The notes: generated by a model not told the origin, from the sequence alone. A DNA stretch of 64,000 nucleotides from Motacilla alba alba (GCF_015832195.1 NC_052019.1:44271016-44335015), one strand, 5' to 3'; shown: positions 1-13,496, counted from the first letter of the stretch. Numbers and translations are program-made.

Positions 1-1399
1 GGCATGCCCAGCTCAGCAGGCAATTTCTTCTCCTCCTCTTCCATCACACCATGCTGATCCACAGTCCCCACTCTTCTCAGGGGAGCTTGCCTCCTTACCA
101 ATCCCAGGGCCCAATCCTGCCTCCTCCCTGCACCTAACTGCCAACTCATCCATGGATTATTCCTTACTAAGACCACTGAGATCATACAGGGGTAGGTGAG
201 GATCGAACTAACATGCAAATTGTCATTCACTCCTAAATATAGATCACTACTACATCACAGATGTGTCTTCAGTAAATCATCTTGAAATAGAATTAAGAAT
301 TAGTGATGTCCCATTACACATGGAAAAATAATTGCTCTCTACCCTAAATACTCACAACTCCCCTCATGATGGCAGAATCTTTATTTTTTTTGCGACTATT
401 TCAGTGGATTTTTTTCCACCCAAATCCTCTGTCCTGGCAGAGGAAACAGCAGCCAAACCATGTTCTGCAATTCTTTTCTACTCCCTGTTCCTCCCATGGG
501 GTGCAGACAATCAATCACAGTGGCCTGACAGCACACAATATCACAGTGGTATCGCAGAGATGACTGATAGCCAGGTGTCACCCACACTCTCCTCAACAGT
601 GCTTCATCACTCATGTTGAAGAGCCTAAAGGCTGGTGAGAGGAGTTACCCCTTTCCTTTGGAGCAGAGTTAACACAAAAGCCTCCAAAGCATGGTTTACA
701 TCCATGTGTACTGCTCATATTTAATCTCCAATCTGTTTTGCTACAGTACTTTCAGTATTAAACCAACAGACCTCATGATTACTGTTTTACTTGCACACAC
801 TAAATCATACAGTTCAGTATGCCTTTTCCCTCAAAATGAAGATGTCTAAAGATAAATTAAGACTATTAACCCAAAATATATTGGGACAAGAAGAGCTTTG
901 AAATAAAACACTGGCATTTTCTTTCAATAGCCAAGAACCCAGTCCCACCTTCCACTTTCATATGTGCATGTAGCCTTCAGCAACTGAAAAACACCCTGTT
1001 TTTCTGATCAGGACAAGCAAACAGAAAATCCTGAATGACTTCCATTAATAACTTGAAAAATGGATGGAAGTTTGTTCTAACAATTCTAGATATTCAGCTG
1101 CTGAACTATTTCTTAATAGAAGGATAATCACATATCAGGACTTTGCAACAGCACAACAGTCAATTGGAAAGCTCTTCTTTCATGTTTCCAGCTAGGTGAA
1201 GGGTCTTCAAATTAGCTCTCTAATTTTTAGTGTCTTCATTCACTGTGTATACACAAAGCAATGGCTTGCCATGAAGACAAAAATACCAGCTTCCACCTTA
1301 ACACTATTTTTAGGAATTTTGCATTTCAAACGTTCTCCTGGACACTGGACACACCTACTAGGTGTTAACCTTTTTGAAGCTAGCATTCTTTCGTTTTCT

Positions 1400-1457
1400 A
1401 AAAAACAAAAACAAAAACAAAAAAAAAAAAACCACAAAGAAAACAAAAATGCAAAAC
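1400..1457 (+). repeat. A-rich (CAAAAA)n tract
   Basis: Imperfect CAAAAA units plus a run of about 12 A in intron 2. Simple low-complexity sequence with no gene. Confidence 0.9.
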
Positions 1458-2556
1458 AGATCAAAACAGGACTGCATTCTTGAATTTAGTTACCAGAAAA
1501 AAGAAAAAAAAGCCATTAACCTGAGGAAAAATATATGCTGTCAAATGGGGCCAGTGCATTTGAAGTCTTATAAAAGGATTATGCAATTAAGTGATAAGTA
1601 ATCCACTGATATATATATTTGGCACATGAACCAGTAAGAAATATACTTCAAAAATGCAGAAAATAAGCTATAAAATCCTAAAGCATGTTTTGAAAACCCT
1701 GGGCTGTTGCATATGCATTCTGTAATGGTAATATTTTATTCTGTATAGTTTCAGATTTTCCATGACTACACTACATTAATACATTTTAATTGTATGGTTA
1801 CTAACTGTTGGATCCCAATATTTCTGAAATTGGCACAAAAGTAACAAAGAAAACAATGGTTTTAGAAGATAAAGCTCTTCAAAGCTCTTTTATCCCCCAA
1901 TGTAATTCCTAGACACTAGAGAAAAAATAAGACATTTTAGCATGAAAGGAGATTATTGTTTGCCCAATGAGCCTGTGTGGAGGAACCTAATGCTGACAAC
2001 AGTATTTACAAAATGATATACTGAAGGATCAACCTTTATTTTTTCCTGTGTAGAATATATTATTCCTGTAATACAGTTCTAGCCCAGATAAAGATTTGCT
2101 TTATTCCTAATCTCACTAGTATTAATTTATTTTACAATACCTAGGAATACTCTAGGCATTTTAGATCTCCTTTAATAAGACTTACACCTCGCCAGATGCT
2201 GCTCCCACATAAATGCTGATTTATGTCAACAGCACACAAACCAAAGGGCAGCCAGCTGAGAGGACAGGACAACAAGAGCAGTCTCAAATGGAGCGAAAAG
2301 ATTAGACTTCAGATACAAAAGGAGATATGAGAAAGGGCATGAATTAAATGGTAAGGCTATACAATGAGAACTCTTGTCTAGCATGAGTATGTTTAAAAGC
2401 AGATACATACTGCAGGTAATATGTTGCAGGTATCAAGAGTGGATCTTAAATGCAGGTTGATGAATGAGTAACAGTAACCTGATTTTAGTCAGGCCAAGAT
2501 TAAAAAAATAAGAAAAAACAAACAAATAATAACAAAAAAACCCCCAAACCCTAACA

Positions 2557-2588
2557 CCCCCCCCCCCCCCCCAAAAAAAAAAAAAAAA
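2557..2588 (+). repeat. C16-A16 homopolymer pair
   Basis: Sixteen C directly followed by sixteen A, preceded by A- and C-rich sequence. The minus strand reads T16-G16, a potential G4-forming run. Homopolymer lengths are prone to sequencing error. Confidence 0.95.
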
Positions 2589-3462
2589 GAAATAAAATAA
2601 GCACACCAAATTTCAGAGGTAAACAAAAACTGATCTCATCCTAGACAGAGCCAGGACAAGCTTTCAGACACAAGGGCTTCAGACTTAGGGCTGCAATAGG
2701 TCAGAACAGACCACCTGGTTTGTTGCTTCAGAAGAGATGAACTCAGCTTGACCAGAGTAGCAGAGATAGTCTGATCTGCTGTCAGAAACCTCTTGTGACA
2801 GAAATCCCACACCAACCCCACAGACTAACTTAGAAGCCATCCATGCTCCATGAAATTTCATCTGAACCAGTCTAGATAAAACAAATTCTGCTTCTCTTGT
2901 CCTACCCATTGCAAGCCTGGATGAAAGCTTTTTCCCTTCCTCTCTGGTGGCTGTGGGCCAGTCCAAGACTCTGTGCTACACCCAACTCCATCAGCCTTCT
3001 CACACAATTCCCCATTGCAAAGCTGATCTCTTTAGATTTGGATTGGTATAACAAAGCTTTGTGAAACAAATGCAGCTCTACGAGCACCACCAACTCAGCA
3101 GGGAAATCCACCAATTTGGACAGTAGTCTGCTGGCCAAATTTACCTCTCATGGCAGTGCCCTACTCCCACTGAACTCCAGCATCTTCATTCTCACTCTGG
3201 GGCTTTCAGAGTTGGAAACATAAATTCAGTTCTGCTTTAAAACACAGTTTAGTTAAATACCACAAGGGTCTCATACAGTTGCACTGTTAACCTCTGGTTA
3301 ATAAGCTCTTTCCCAACCTTGTTGGAGTTAAACTATACAAAACAAGCATGCATGACTCTGGCACACTAAGCAGGCAGCACAACCAAAAGATGACACATCA
3401 TCATGGCCCCATGGGATGAGTAAAAATGACCATGTACATGAAGTACCAGAAGGACAGATATA

Positions 3463-3466
<4 letters not shown>

Positions 3467-3500
<34 letters not shown>
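3467..3500 (+). repeat. (TA)17 microsatellite
   Basis: Thirty-four bases of pure TA repeat in EPHA5 intron 2, followed by TTTACACACC. Likely length-polymorphic. Confidence 0.97.
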
Positions 3501-3504
<4 letters not shown>

Positions 3505-3850
3505 CACACCTATATATAGATACTGCAAATCCTGGTGGGGAAAAAAACACCCCATATGTTTCAACTCTTGAGCTCAACATCATCCCACACATGGTTTGTG
3601 TAAAATTCTTTAATTTGGTATATAACAGAAAACATTAGGTACTACTGCTTGGGTTTGGATTGCGCAGTTTACTTCAAACCCTTAGACGTTCAGCATTGTT
3701 TCTTACTAAACTGTGCATGTACAAAAATGTGTACATATAAACAAAGCAGCCAAATTGCAGGTTTTTAGGCTGCCATTAACATTTTCTCAGCTACTAAGTA
3801 TTACTTATTTCCATCATGCTTCCTGCTAAGGTTTAAATTGCATTCTTGTC

Positions 3851-4420
3851 TGTTAGAGTATGGCTGGGATATAGTTAATTTTCTTTGTGGTAGCTGGTGT
3901 AGGCTATGTTTTGGATTTGTGCTGGAAAGAGCGTTGATAATTCAGGGATGTTTTCCTTACTGAGGTTACTCAGAGAGCCTTTTAAGGCTCTCATCCCACC
4001 CTACCAGCAAGAAGGCTGAGGGTGCACATGGAGTTAGGAGGGGACACGGCTGGGACAGCTGATCCCAGCTGACTCATGGGATATTCCAGACCATATGGAG
4101 CATATAGAGCTGGGGAGAAGAAGGAAGGGAGGGACATTCGGTGTGATGGTGTTTGACCTCCCAAGTCACAGTCATGTGTGATGGAGCCCTCCTTTCCCAG
4201 AGGTGACTGAACGCCTGCTGGCCCTTGGGAAGTGGGGAAGGAATTCCTTGTTTTGCTTTGCTCGCACACGTGGCTTTTGCTTTACTGATTAAACTGCCTT
4301 GATCTCAGCCCGTGAGTTTTCCCACTTTTACCCTTCTGATTGTCTCCCCCATACCACCGGGGAGAGGGGCAGGAGCAAGCAGCTGTGTGGGGCTTAGCTG
4401 CTGGCAGGGGTTAAACCACA
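3851..4420 (+). mobile_element. ERVL-type LTR, diverged
   Basis: About 570 bp matching, from memory, a common avian class III (ERVL) LTR. Landmarks in order are a start near ATGGCTGGGATATAG, a middle GGGACAGCTGA and GGATATTCCA, a degenerate TATA region (CATATAGAG) near 4100, a poly(A)-like ATTAAA at 4288-4293 followed by CTCAGCCCGTGAGTTTT, and the terminal GGGTTAAACCACA. It reads on the plus strand, antisense to EPHA5, in intron 2. No convincing 5-bp target duplication was found and the left edge is uncertain by about 10 bp. No internal retroviral genes flank it, so it is probably a solo LTR. Confidence 0.75.
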
Positions 4421-4786
4421 GAGCAGATCTCTCTGAATTCCTTTTCTACGCTGGTCACAGACGAGCAGCAGCATTTGCAGGAAAAAAAAACCACAGGCTG
4501 CCAAAAGTACTGCCCTGAAAATGCCAATTATAATCATAACTACATGACACAGCTCAATGGTGCCAAGAATCCTCCTTCTCCTTTCACTACCCCCCATCCC
4601 TCCCCCTTTATTTTATTTCTATCCCTGAGGGCAAGCACTGCCTCCAATTCAGGATTCCTGTGTTAAATCTCTATCTGAACTAGGACTGACAGAGAGCAAC
4701 AGAATCTATTCCCAAATCATGCTGAGTAATCTAAAACTGCTGTTATTTTTAACTTTAAAGAGGCACCCTAGGGTGCCTATCCTCAA

Positions 4787-4898
4787 AAAAGAAAAAAAAA
4801 AAAAAGCCAGAAATGCTGCTTGTAAAAATAAAAACCTAACCAAACCAAACAAAAAAAAAAAAAACAAAAAAAACAAACACCTCAAACCAACCAAACAA
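4787..4898 (+). repeat. A-rich low-complexity tract
   Basis: Runs of A interrupted by AAACC and AAAC units. Apparent lysine- or phenylalanine-rich frames here are artefacts of composition. Confidence 0.9.
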
Positions 4899-7800
4899 AA
4901 AATCGAGACCACCAATATCCTACATAAAATAGAAACAACTTGTAGAATCAGTCTAGCTCAATTTACCCACCTTTCAGTATCTGGCCTTACTAACCCCCAA
5001 AGGAGGGGCAATTGCTTTCCTTCTTGCTGTCCACATGCAAGAAATCATCTATCTCCCTCTCACAACTCTTTATTCATTGCAGAAAATTAACATCTCCTCA
5101 GGTTCTTCAGTACATGTCTATTTTCCAGTTCGAGCCTCAAGAAAAAAAAAGCCATCACATGGAGCTGTGCAATGAGCCACAGCACAGAACCAATATTCCA
5201 AGGACCACAGAGACTTTCCTGTTCTGTGCTGCAGGAAGTTCAGGGAAATCAGTGTGAGGTGGAGGAGATGGAAGTGAACCCTTTATGCAAAAGAAAAGCA
5301 GGTGTGCAGCACTCTGATGTGGACAGAAAAAGAGTACTTCTGATCTGTAAATAAAGAAGTTTTAAAGTAAGAGTGAAAGGAGGGAGGGTCAAACTAGTAA
5401 ATCAGCCCTATAAGAGCCACTGGAACAAAGATCAGACATAATTGCTGAATAAATCATAGCAGCTAAAAAAATATTTTATTTTAATTGGCAACTTTGTTTT
5501 CACTTGGCCAGACCAAGTAAAACTGCACAGCATGGGTTTGCAGGGTGCTCTGTAGCCCCTGCTATGGCTTTGCAGCAAGTTGAAATGCATGACACAGCCT
5601 CCTGCCCAGTCAAGGGAGGAAGAAGATGCAATACAGCCCACAAACACTGCCTGACCTCACCTGACTACTTCTGTCACAGCACTTGCTCTTGTTCATACCA
5701 TTGCGAGCTTCCATATGATAGAAATGTATGTTTAGCACAGAGAAGCACCAGCACTTCCTGCAGGTCAGAGCTCTCCAGTGTCACAGCCACGTGCAATGCA
5801 CACCCAAACCTCTGATGTGCCCACTTTGGGCAATCCTAAGCACTACCCCAGGAATAGGTCCAGAAGTAAGAGATTTTGCAGACCTGCTGTACAAGCCTTT
5901 AGTAGAAAACCTGACTGGTTTTGTTCCTGCGCTTGGAGGGCTTCCTACTGCACAAGAGGGACCAGACTTTCCTGACACAGCCTCTGGTAATTACAGTAAC
6001 CTCCTTCAAGTTAAAACAAACTTACAAGAGCTGCAGAAATAAATCAAAATTGTCCCTCTGGCATGTAATAACAGGATCAATTCCTAACTTCAGTACAAAA
6101 AGGACGGCATTTTCCATGCTGACCATGCTCTTTTGTCAGGAAGAGAGGCCCTTTTCTGAGCTCCATGGCCATGAGGACCTCACAGGAGCTCTGCTCATGC
6201 CTTAACAGATAACATGCAGGTTTAAGAGCTGACTGCACAGCTGCTGCAGGCTGCTGAACCCACACAGGGCAGCCAGGAAGCCACACTACTGCAATTTACT
6301 TATCCTTCAGGGAAAAGCAGCAGAAATAAGAAAGCCCTTTCTCCTGCTCAGCAGCTGGTTCTTCACACCAGGAGGCATTGTTTCAAAGCCCAACTTGGCT
6401 GTAGCATATTTCAGTCATCTCATTCTCATGCATCCCTCAGTGCTCCACATGAAGGAAGAAGGGGATTTTTCCTATCTTTTATGTGCATTGGGAATATGAA
6501 GGCCAACTAGGCTGCAAGGATAATGGCCATCACCCAAACCAGTACCAAATAAGTGCCTCACCAGATACAGCGCTTCAGAGGACAGCCTTGACTGAAGTGC
6601 TGGTCTCTCTTCCCATAAAATCCACTTCTCACAAGGTGAGCCAGCACACACTGTTGAGCAGTGGATCAAGGTCTGATCTTGTGGGGACTTAAGCAGCTAC
6701 AGTGCTTCTTCATTTGAGATGGGAGCACAAAACTGGTCTATCTTTATTCCTGATCTGTTTCCAGGCTGGAGAGTCAGCCTCCTTCCCATACAATGCTGCT
6801 TTCATTTCCCACGTGAGATCATATTTTCCCATTGTGTTCAGCAAAAATGAGATGAACAAGAGACTAAACAAGGGCAACTGGACCTTTCTGGAGCATGAAA
6901 TGTTTTAAATATTCAATATACAAAAAAGAACACAGCACACAGCTGTAATAGAAGTTTAGACTATGATATCTACAAAGGATCTGCCAAAAGCAAGTTCATT
7001 TGGCTTGCCTGGATCTCTAACCCCAATTGTCTCGGTAGGGGCTTTTTGTGGGATTTTGTTTGTTTGTTTTACATGTGGAAATCTGCTTTCAAAACCCACC
7101 AGCTTGAGCCTTTGTGATATGAAGATAATTTCTCCCAAGCACTCCCGTACAATGCCGAAGACTAAACACTTGCTTTCTTCAACAGTAACTGTGCCCCGCT
7201 ACAGTCTCCTAGCATTTATGGTTCTAAGAAAAGTATTTAAGTTCTGTTAAGATTATAATAAAAATGAAGTGGAGAAGCAGCAACACTGGAAGAGGACCAA
7301 TGTATCTTCAGCTGGAACTGCACCACTGTTGAATAGTGACTGCACTCCATAGGATATTGTTTGCAGCAACAGTAAAACACCATGCATCAAAAAGCTTACT
7401 TCAGAATGTGGTTTGTATCCACACGCTCTGGCATTGCAAAGTGTGACACATCCTGACATTCTTGCTCCTTTCCTTCATAAGGGACTTTGCAGACATATAC
7501 AGGGACTTCAAAAATTTTCCCTAGGAAAACATCCTGAGATAACAAATTTATAGGAGAATGCCCCAAAACACATGAGAATGACTATATCAGATGTTAATTA
7601 AAGCTCCCTCCTTTTCCAAATTCAAATCCTGATGCAAGAGTGACTTTAAATACTTATATTAGGTAAATCCTGTAAAAAAATTAGGCAAAGAGTGTGTAAC
7701 TGCAGCGTAGCTGATTGCAGAGCAGATATAGCAATTAGAGAAGTAACTCTGGGAAGACCTTTTTTAGTGCTCATAAAATACTGCAAATATATTAGACAAA

Positions 7801-9045
7801 AAAATAAAGACAGTTGGACTAACCTCCTGGATTTTTATAATGTCCCATGAAAACAAAGAAGATTAGGATGAGATTTCTGGAAATTTGAAAACCAACTGCC
7901 TAATTCACTTTTAAACACAAAGCAGAAGTTAATTAAGGTAAAAAAAAAAAATCTCCCTATTGAGTCAGTAACCTTTAATTTGGCATTCCTGAGCGTACTT
8001 CAATGTGCTCTTTGGAAACCGAGCTTGGAAATATAGAAAGGTTTCCCTAAATAATGAAAAGATACAACTGTGGCTTATGTATAGGATAGTTAGCTTTTGA
8101 TTCACTCATCTACAGATACAGACTCAGAAGTATTCTGAACTTCTCAGCCCTGTTTTTCTACTGGTGTTCTTTTAGGGGCATTGGGATATACCAGAAGTGG
8201 GCTTTATACCACAGGAAAAATACCAGAAGATGTTCAAAAAGTTAAAAGACAAATAAAACCATCCTTTAAGAAGGGGTATTGAGATCTTTATGGTGAACCA
8301 TGACACCAAAATATTGCTCTGCCAGCACATCTGGCACTGGTCATTCTGATGGCCACACAAGCAAGTGGAGTAAGTTTTATTCTCAGCTTTAAATCAATAG
8401 ATTAAAAAAAAAGGTTATAGACTAACTCTAACAGGATTAGATCTTGGAATTAATTGAAAATAAAATCAGATCCCTGTGTTGCTTTCACATCCCTGCTGTA
8501 ACCAGTGCCTGTAAACATGCAGCTTGTCCAAGTGAGGCTGCCATTTCCACAACCTTTCATCCACACAGAATATATGGAAAGCCAGACTTGAATTTACTGT
8601 CTAATATATATTTTTTTTCCAAGGTTGGCTGAATTTTGTATAAACACCATCTATATAACAATCCAACTGGAGTCCAAGACAATTATGCAGTCTGTTTCAT
8701 CTGGTGACTAAAACTCTGGAATGACACATTCCTGAGACTTGCTCTGTTGGAGGGCTCAGTCATGCAGCATTTCTAACTTAGGATGCCTTCTCACCTCACA
8801 CAGTGCTCATGGCTTTCAGGAACTGACAGGAATACCCAGCATGGTGCAGAAATCAACCTTTCAAGACTGCACCAAATCTCTGTCACAGTACAGCGTTGGA
8901 GATACCCCAAACCAAAGACCAAAAATCACAGCCAAGACTGCTCGCGTGATGCAGTCAGGTCAAGCAGATACACTGGAGGGTATTAATGCATCTAAACTCC
9001 ACCATTTACTTCAAGCATAAAATTAGGAGGCCAGGTTCTTTCAGC

Positions 9046-9425
9046 TACAGAATCACAAGAATGGGTCAGGTTGGAAAGGGCCACAGTGGGTCATCAGGTC
9101 CCACCTCCCTGCTCAAGCAGAGCCACCCCAGAGCACATGGCACAGGATTGTGTTCAGAGTGTTCTTGAGTATCTTGAGTGAGGGAGACTCCACAACCTCT
9201 CTGGACAACCTGTTACCCACACAATAACCCATGATCAAACACACAATAACCAAGTTCTTCCTCGTGTTCGGGTGAAGCTTCCTGTGAATCAGTTTCTGCC
9301 CTTTGCCTCTTGCTCTATTGCTTGGCACCACTGAGTGGAGCCTGGCTCCATCCTCTTGGCACTCTCCCTTCACTCACAGACATTGTTGTTTCAGTTGTCT
9401 CTTCTTGAGGCTGAATAGTTCTTAA
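9046..9425 (-). mobile_element. CR1 LINE fragment, minus strand, in EPHA5 intron 2
   Basis: Begins with the reverse complement of the CR1 tail (CTACAGAATCACAAGAATGG), followed by GGTTGGAAAGGGCCACAG, CTCCACAACCTCTCTGGACA, GGCACCACTGAGTGGAGCCT and CTTGAGGCTGAATAGTT. It is a 3' fragment of about 380 bp in the same orientation as EPHA5 and clearly diverged. Confidence 0.88.
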
Positions 9426-9947
9426 TATAGGCAATGGTAAGGGGCAGAGGCTCTTCAAGGTGCTTAGAACTTAGCTCCTGTTTCAGTGTTATCAGGTCCC
9501 AGAACTTTACCATGAATCTGAGATGTATTTGTGAACAGCCTTGTTCATTTAAAGCTAACAGTCATCTTCCAGATCTTGCTTTTCAGAAGCTAACTTCCAA
9601 AAAATTGTTTTCTACATTTACCGCAAAGGCTCAAGAAAAAACCCAAGAATTTATAATTTTAGAGAAATTTAAATAACCTCATGGATTTTCTTGGTGAGGG
9701 GGGAGGAGTGAGGAGGCTGACTCATGATTATTTTTTTAATACTTGTGGCTGGCTCTGCTGCATAAATAAATCAATCCCCTAGCCATACAGCTCCATTTCT
9801 TCAGTCACAGCTTGTTATTTTATTTATTTTTTCCTTCCATTGCCTACAAATCACTCTAGAGAGTTTTTAAACCCAGTAGTCTACTTTCCAAATGGAAACA
9901 ATTAGTATAATCTTTGAGAGAGAAAGCAAACAACAGCAAAGACTTAC

Positions 9948-10012
9948 CCCATTTTTTGGGTAGGCTATCCATCCTAGATCCCCCATTACTGTACGTGAGT
10001 CCAGTAAATTCA
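9948..10012 (-). CDS. EPHA5: EPHA5 coding exon 2 (start of ephrin-binding domain)
   Basis: A 65-nt internal exon read on the minus strand. It is preceded by a strong acceptor (pyrimidine tract ending CTATTTTCAG) and followed by the donor GGG|GTAAGTC. With the last base of exon 1 it encodes V then [21 protein letters not shown], the N-terminal edge of the ephrin-binding domain. The stretch [15 protein letters not shown] is diagnostic for EPHA5: from memory EPHA3 has LLDSKTIQGELGWIS here, and human EPHA5 has Phe where this copy has Tyr before PKNG. The exon starts in phase 1 and ends in phase 0, so exon 3 should begin with the Trp codon of the WEE motif. It sits 15,413 bp downstream of exon 1. 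Longer open frames across this position on either strand are shadows; only the spliced frame matches a protein. Confidence 0.97.
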
Positions 10013-12274
10013 CTGAAAATAGAAGAAAAAACTGTTAAAGAACACGGATGGATTACAAACTTCAGCAGATATTTCAAGGTATGGATGGCTCTGGTAGACA
10101 GATTGTTTATAATTAACCAAGGAAGTTGGATTTCTGTAAAGCAAAATAACAATGCAATAACTCCTCTAACAATGAGGTCATACCATGAAAACAATTCTAT
10201 CTATCCATTAGCTTATTCCTTTGAGATCTGCCACAGAAATCAAGTTGCAAATGCACTGAACTTCTGCAAAATCCAGATCCTGCACATTCTTAGGACCTTG
10301 ATCTTCCGGGGGGAATAAGTACATAATGCACACTGTGTGTTTATGTGTATATGTTGGACAGAGTAGATAGGTGCAAATATACACTCACAAACATCTATAC
10401 GTATTTATACACACATTTCTTCTAAGGTGGCATGTATTTTTTTGGCATAATCAAGCCCTTAGCACAAAAATTAAACAAGAATTTAATTTTTGAAGTATTA
10501 TATGCGTAAGTACTAATCTCATCAGCAATCTATAAATTTTTTCCTCTTCCACGTTTTTCTCCAAGCCTTTGATATCTTCATTATAAGCTATGCAAGAGAT
10601 CTTTTTTCTTCTACACACAAAAATTCATGAACAGTTTTAAGTCACGCAAGTGACCAACAATTTACATTAAACAGCAAAAAAAAACCCCAAACCTATTCCC
10701 AAGTTTGTAACATTTTTTCCTCTCTTATTACCTAAAATACTGGGTAAAAAGTGAGAAGTGACTAAATCCACACAAACTTAACTCAGCTAAGAAAAACAGT
10801 AGCAGCTTCTGGTGCCGAGCTTTTACCTCCTGCACCCAGGGTTCTAAACCTCCTAGGCAGAAGATTGTCTCTGAATCATCAATTGTCACCCAAAATCTCA
10901 ATTTAGGAGCAACTTTTGTCTACCTTAATAGTACACTTCATCAGATTACAACACTCACTTCTCTCAGTATATTTGTTTGTATAAGACCTCACTTTTTGTA
11001 CTCATGTCCTTCCTGAAAAGGGAGTGATTTCCCTGGATCTTCAATTCCTGACCTCCACCCTGTGTGCTCTTTAAAAATCTCACTGGAAGTTTTGGTAGTT
11101 GGACTTTCAAGACTATCTAGCCCATGATTATCTAGACCAAGAACAAGCTTGAAATGGATGCTGAGGTTTTGTGCTCTTTCCTTTAGAACTGCAACGATGT
11201 AGGTACTTAAAGATTGCTACAGGAAAAAAACTAACAAACAAACAAAAAAACCAGGCTGTATGTACAAATTTGAAGAAGGCACGTATCATAACTAACCCTC
11301 AGGGTTACACCATTTATGGAGGCACAGTAAGAAAATCCAGAAGTACTATACTGCAAAGCCTGCTCCCTTAAAATATTACGGAATATTCAAAAACAAATGA
11401 AGGCTAAGCAACTGAGTTAGTTTGGGAAAAAAACCAAAGTTCTCTAAATCAATTTGGTCTTTATCATTGTACTGCACTGAAGGCTGACTGCTGTAGTCCC
11501 TTGTACACAAAACCAGGCCAAAACACAAAAAATACAACACAGAGCTCTCAGATTGGACAAACACTTATCTGAAAAGTGATTTGTCTATCCAGATATTTTC
11601 ACAATGCATGCAAGTATTAATGCAGGACACTACCACATGGCATAACATGTTCTGCCTGGTCAAGTATATTTTTGTCATGTTGAGCAAAAAAAACATTTGG
11701 TGGCTCAGGGTTTTCATTTCTGGATTGCTTTCTCCTGCCAAAAGCAGAAACAGTTGGAAGCTGCCAGTGCTACCAAACTACAGGACATGTGGTGGAAGCA
11801 ATACTCAGAGACTATACTGGACTATATTCACAGTAAGTAAACATACAATCATCAGGTGGCTTTCCACCCCAGAGTCCATGCAAAATAAAAGTACTGCTAT
11901 CACCTACCACTAGATATGTCACCCAGTTATGCCCAGTCTTTCCCCTTATGAAGTCTCCAGGTAAAATGGTCATTAATTTCTCCTGCTTCAGCTGAAGCCA
12001 AGCACTGCCATCCAAGTGCCCCTGAACTACATTGTATTTTCTTGGGAGGAAAAGAATGACCCCAAAATATTCTTCAAAATCAGACACACATAACATGTCC
12101 CATATTATAACTGAATACTATTTTAAAAAGGAAGAGACAGCAGTGAAGTTGTTAAAATGGCAGGTTTACTCAAACTCCTTCTATTACAATCACTGTAATT
12201 AAACTGTGCAGAACAGTATATTCCTGTCGTTAAGTTGCAATGGATGCAAAACAAGTATTGATCTACATTGTACA

Positions 12275-12595
12275 ACTTAATTAAAAGTTGTCCTGGAGAT
12301 GCTACTAATGAATGTAATTAGATGCTGTGTTTGATGTCACAAGCTTCTTCATGACACGCTAATTAAGGAAAAAGCAGAAAAAGTGCTTTATTCGAACATC
12401 AGATCATAAAAAGAACATGATACAACTAAATATTGTATTATCTTTCTATCAATGACAATTTTTAAATTGCTGTTATTAACTTCCAATTCAAAATAATTTT
12501 CTGCATATGAAAAGATAATACAGCCCATTCAACTCTAAGTCAAGTCAGTGGGAATTTTCTGACTAGTGAGTCAGCTAGCAGAGATGAATACTAAA
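12275..12595. promoter_or_regulatory. candidate conserved noncoding segment in EPHA5 intron 1
   Basis: A repeat-free run with TTAATTAAAAG, AATGTAATTAGATG, GCTAATTAAGG and several further ATTA cores in about 300 bp. It resembles a developmental enhancer; no conservation data are available here. Confidence 0.22.
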
Positions 12596-13496
12596 TCCCC
12601 AGCTAGAAAAGACTCAATTCCTCTTCTATCCTCTTGCCTTCTGCATAAGTAAATAGGATGGAATACACCTTTTGACAGGCAGCATGCAGTAACTCAAAAC
12701 TCATGTACCAGCAAGGCAAAAGTGACAAGTGACTTGAAGCTGTCCCTGGGTCCGGGCTGCTGTGGAGACCAGAGGGGCTCCCAGCACCGCTCTGAGGGGC
12801 TGCAAGGCACAGCAGACCCTGACTGCCCCATAAGCACTGCTCAGGGCTGCTTCCACACTGTAGCATTGAACCACTGCACTGCATCAATCTGCTCTGATGA
12901 ATATATTTAGCCAGTTACCTAGACCACCTCCAAGGACAGAGATGTTTTGCTTTGAGAAGCCCCAAAATTCTAGTATATCAACACAAATTATCACTTGCTC
13001 CATCGAGATACAAGGTGTCTGCATCTTTCCCATCAGCACCCTCCCAGAATGTCACTGGGAATGTCTGTCCTTCACTTGCATCATTTGCAGGTCACTACCC
13101 CACCCCAATGCAGCCTCAAAACAGGGCCTCAGCATCCCCCACTCCAAGGGAGGGGTGTTTCCTCCAACAGCCCAGGTGCAGGAGTTCCCCATGGCAGTGG
13201 TGCTACACATACTTTGGGAATGCTCTCTCAGGCAGCCTGCCTGTCCTGCACTGCCCAGAGGTCCCTGGAACACACACTGGTCTCACTGCTGGAGCCCAGA
13301 CAGGCTCAGCACCACCTCTCTTCCCATCACCTTCCAAACTGGCAGGAACATTATTTTCGCTGAAATGATTTTTATGAAAAAAAATGCTACTTGGCCAGGC
13401 TGGGGAAGAATCAGTGAGCAAGCAGCAGGTAAAATAGATACCTGGAACAGAGAAAAACAGGAACAGAACCATTCCTCCCTATTCAATCTGGGATGA

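Larger units (their letters stand above)
1..9947 (-). other. EPHA5: EPHA5 intron 2 (partial, runs off the window)
   Basis: Everything below exon 2 is intron 2. EPHA exon 3 is normally a large exon (roughly 650 nt) encoding most of the ephrin-binding domain. No minus-strand open frame of that size, and no segment resembling its HTYQVC or FTLRDCNSLPG motifs, is present, so the intron extends past base 1. Recognised contents are an ERVL-type LTR at 3851-4420, a minus-strand CR1 at 9046-9425, a TA microsatellite, a C16/A16 tract and A-rich runs. The stretches 1-1399, 1458-2556, 2590-3466, 3501-3850, 4900-9045 and 9426-9947 otherwise look like unremarkable AT-rich intron sequence. Confidence 0.85.

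Noticed and set aside
9856..10318. Open frames of 112 (minus) and 134 (plus) codons spanning EPHA5 exon 2
   Set aside because: The minus frame is in a different phase from the EPHA5 peptide and runs through both splice sites; the plus frame is antisense. Both are shadows.
12897..13496. Plus-strand open frame of about 199 codons in EPHA5 intron 1
   Set aside because: Other open frames overlap it in other phases and on the other strand, the region is locally GC-richer, and the translation shows no domain or low-complexity signature of a known protein.
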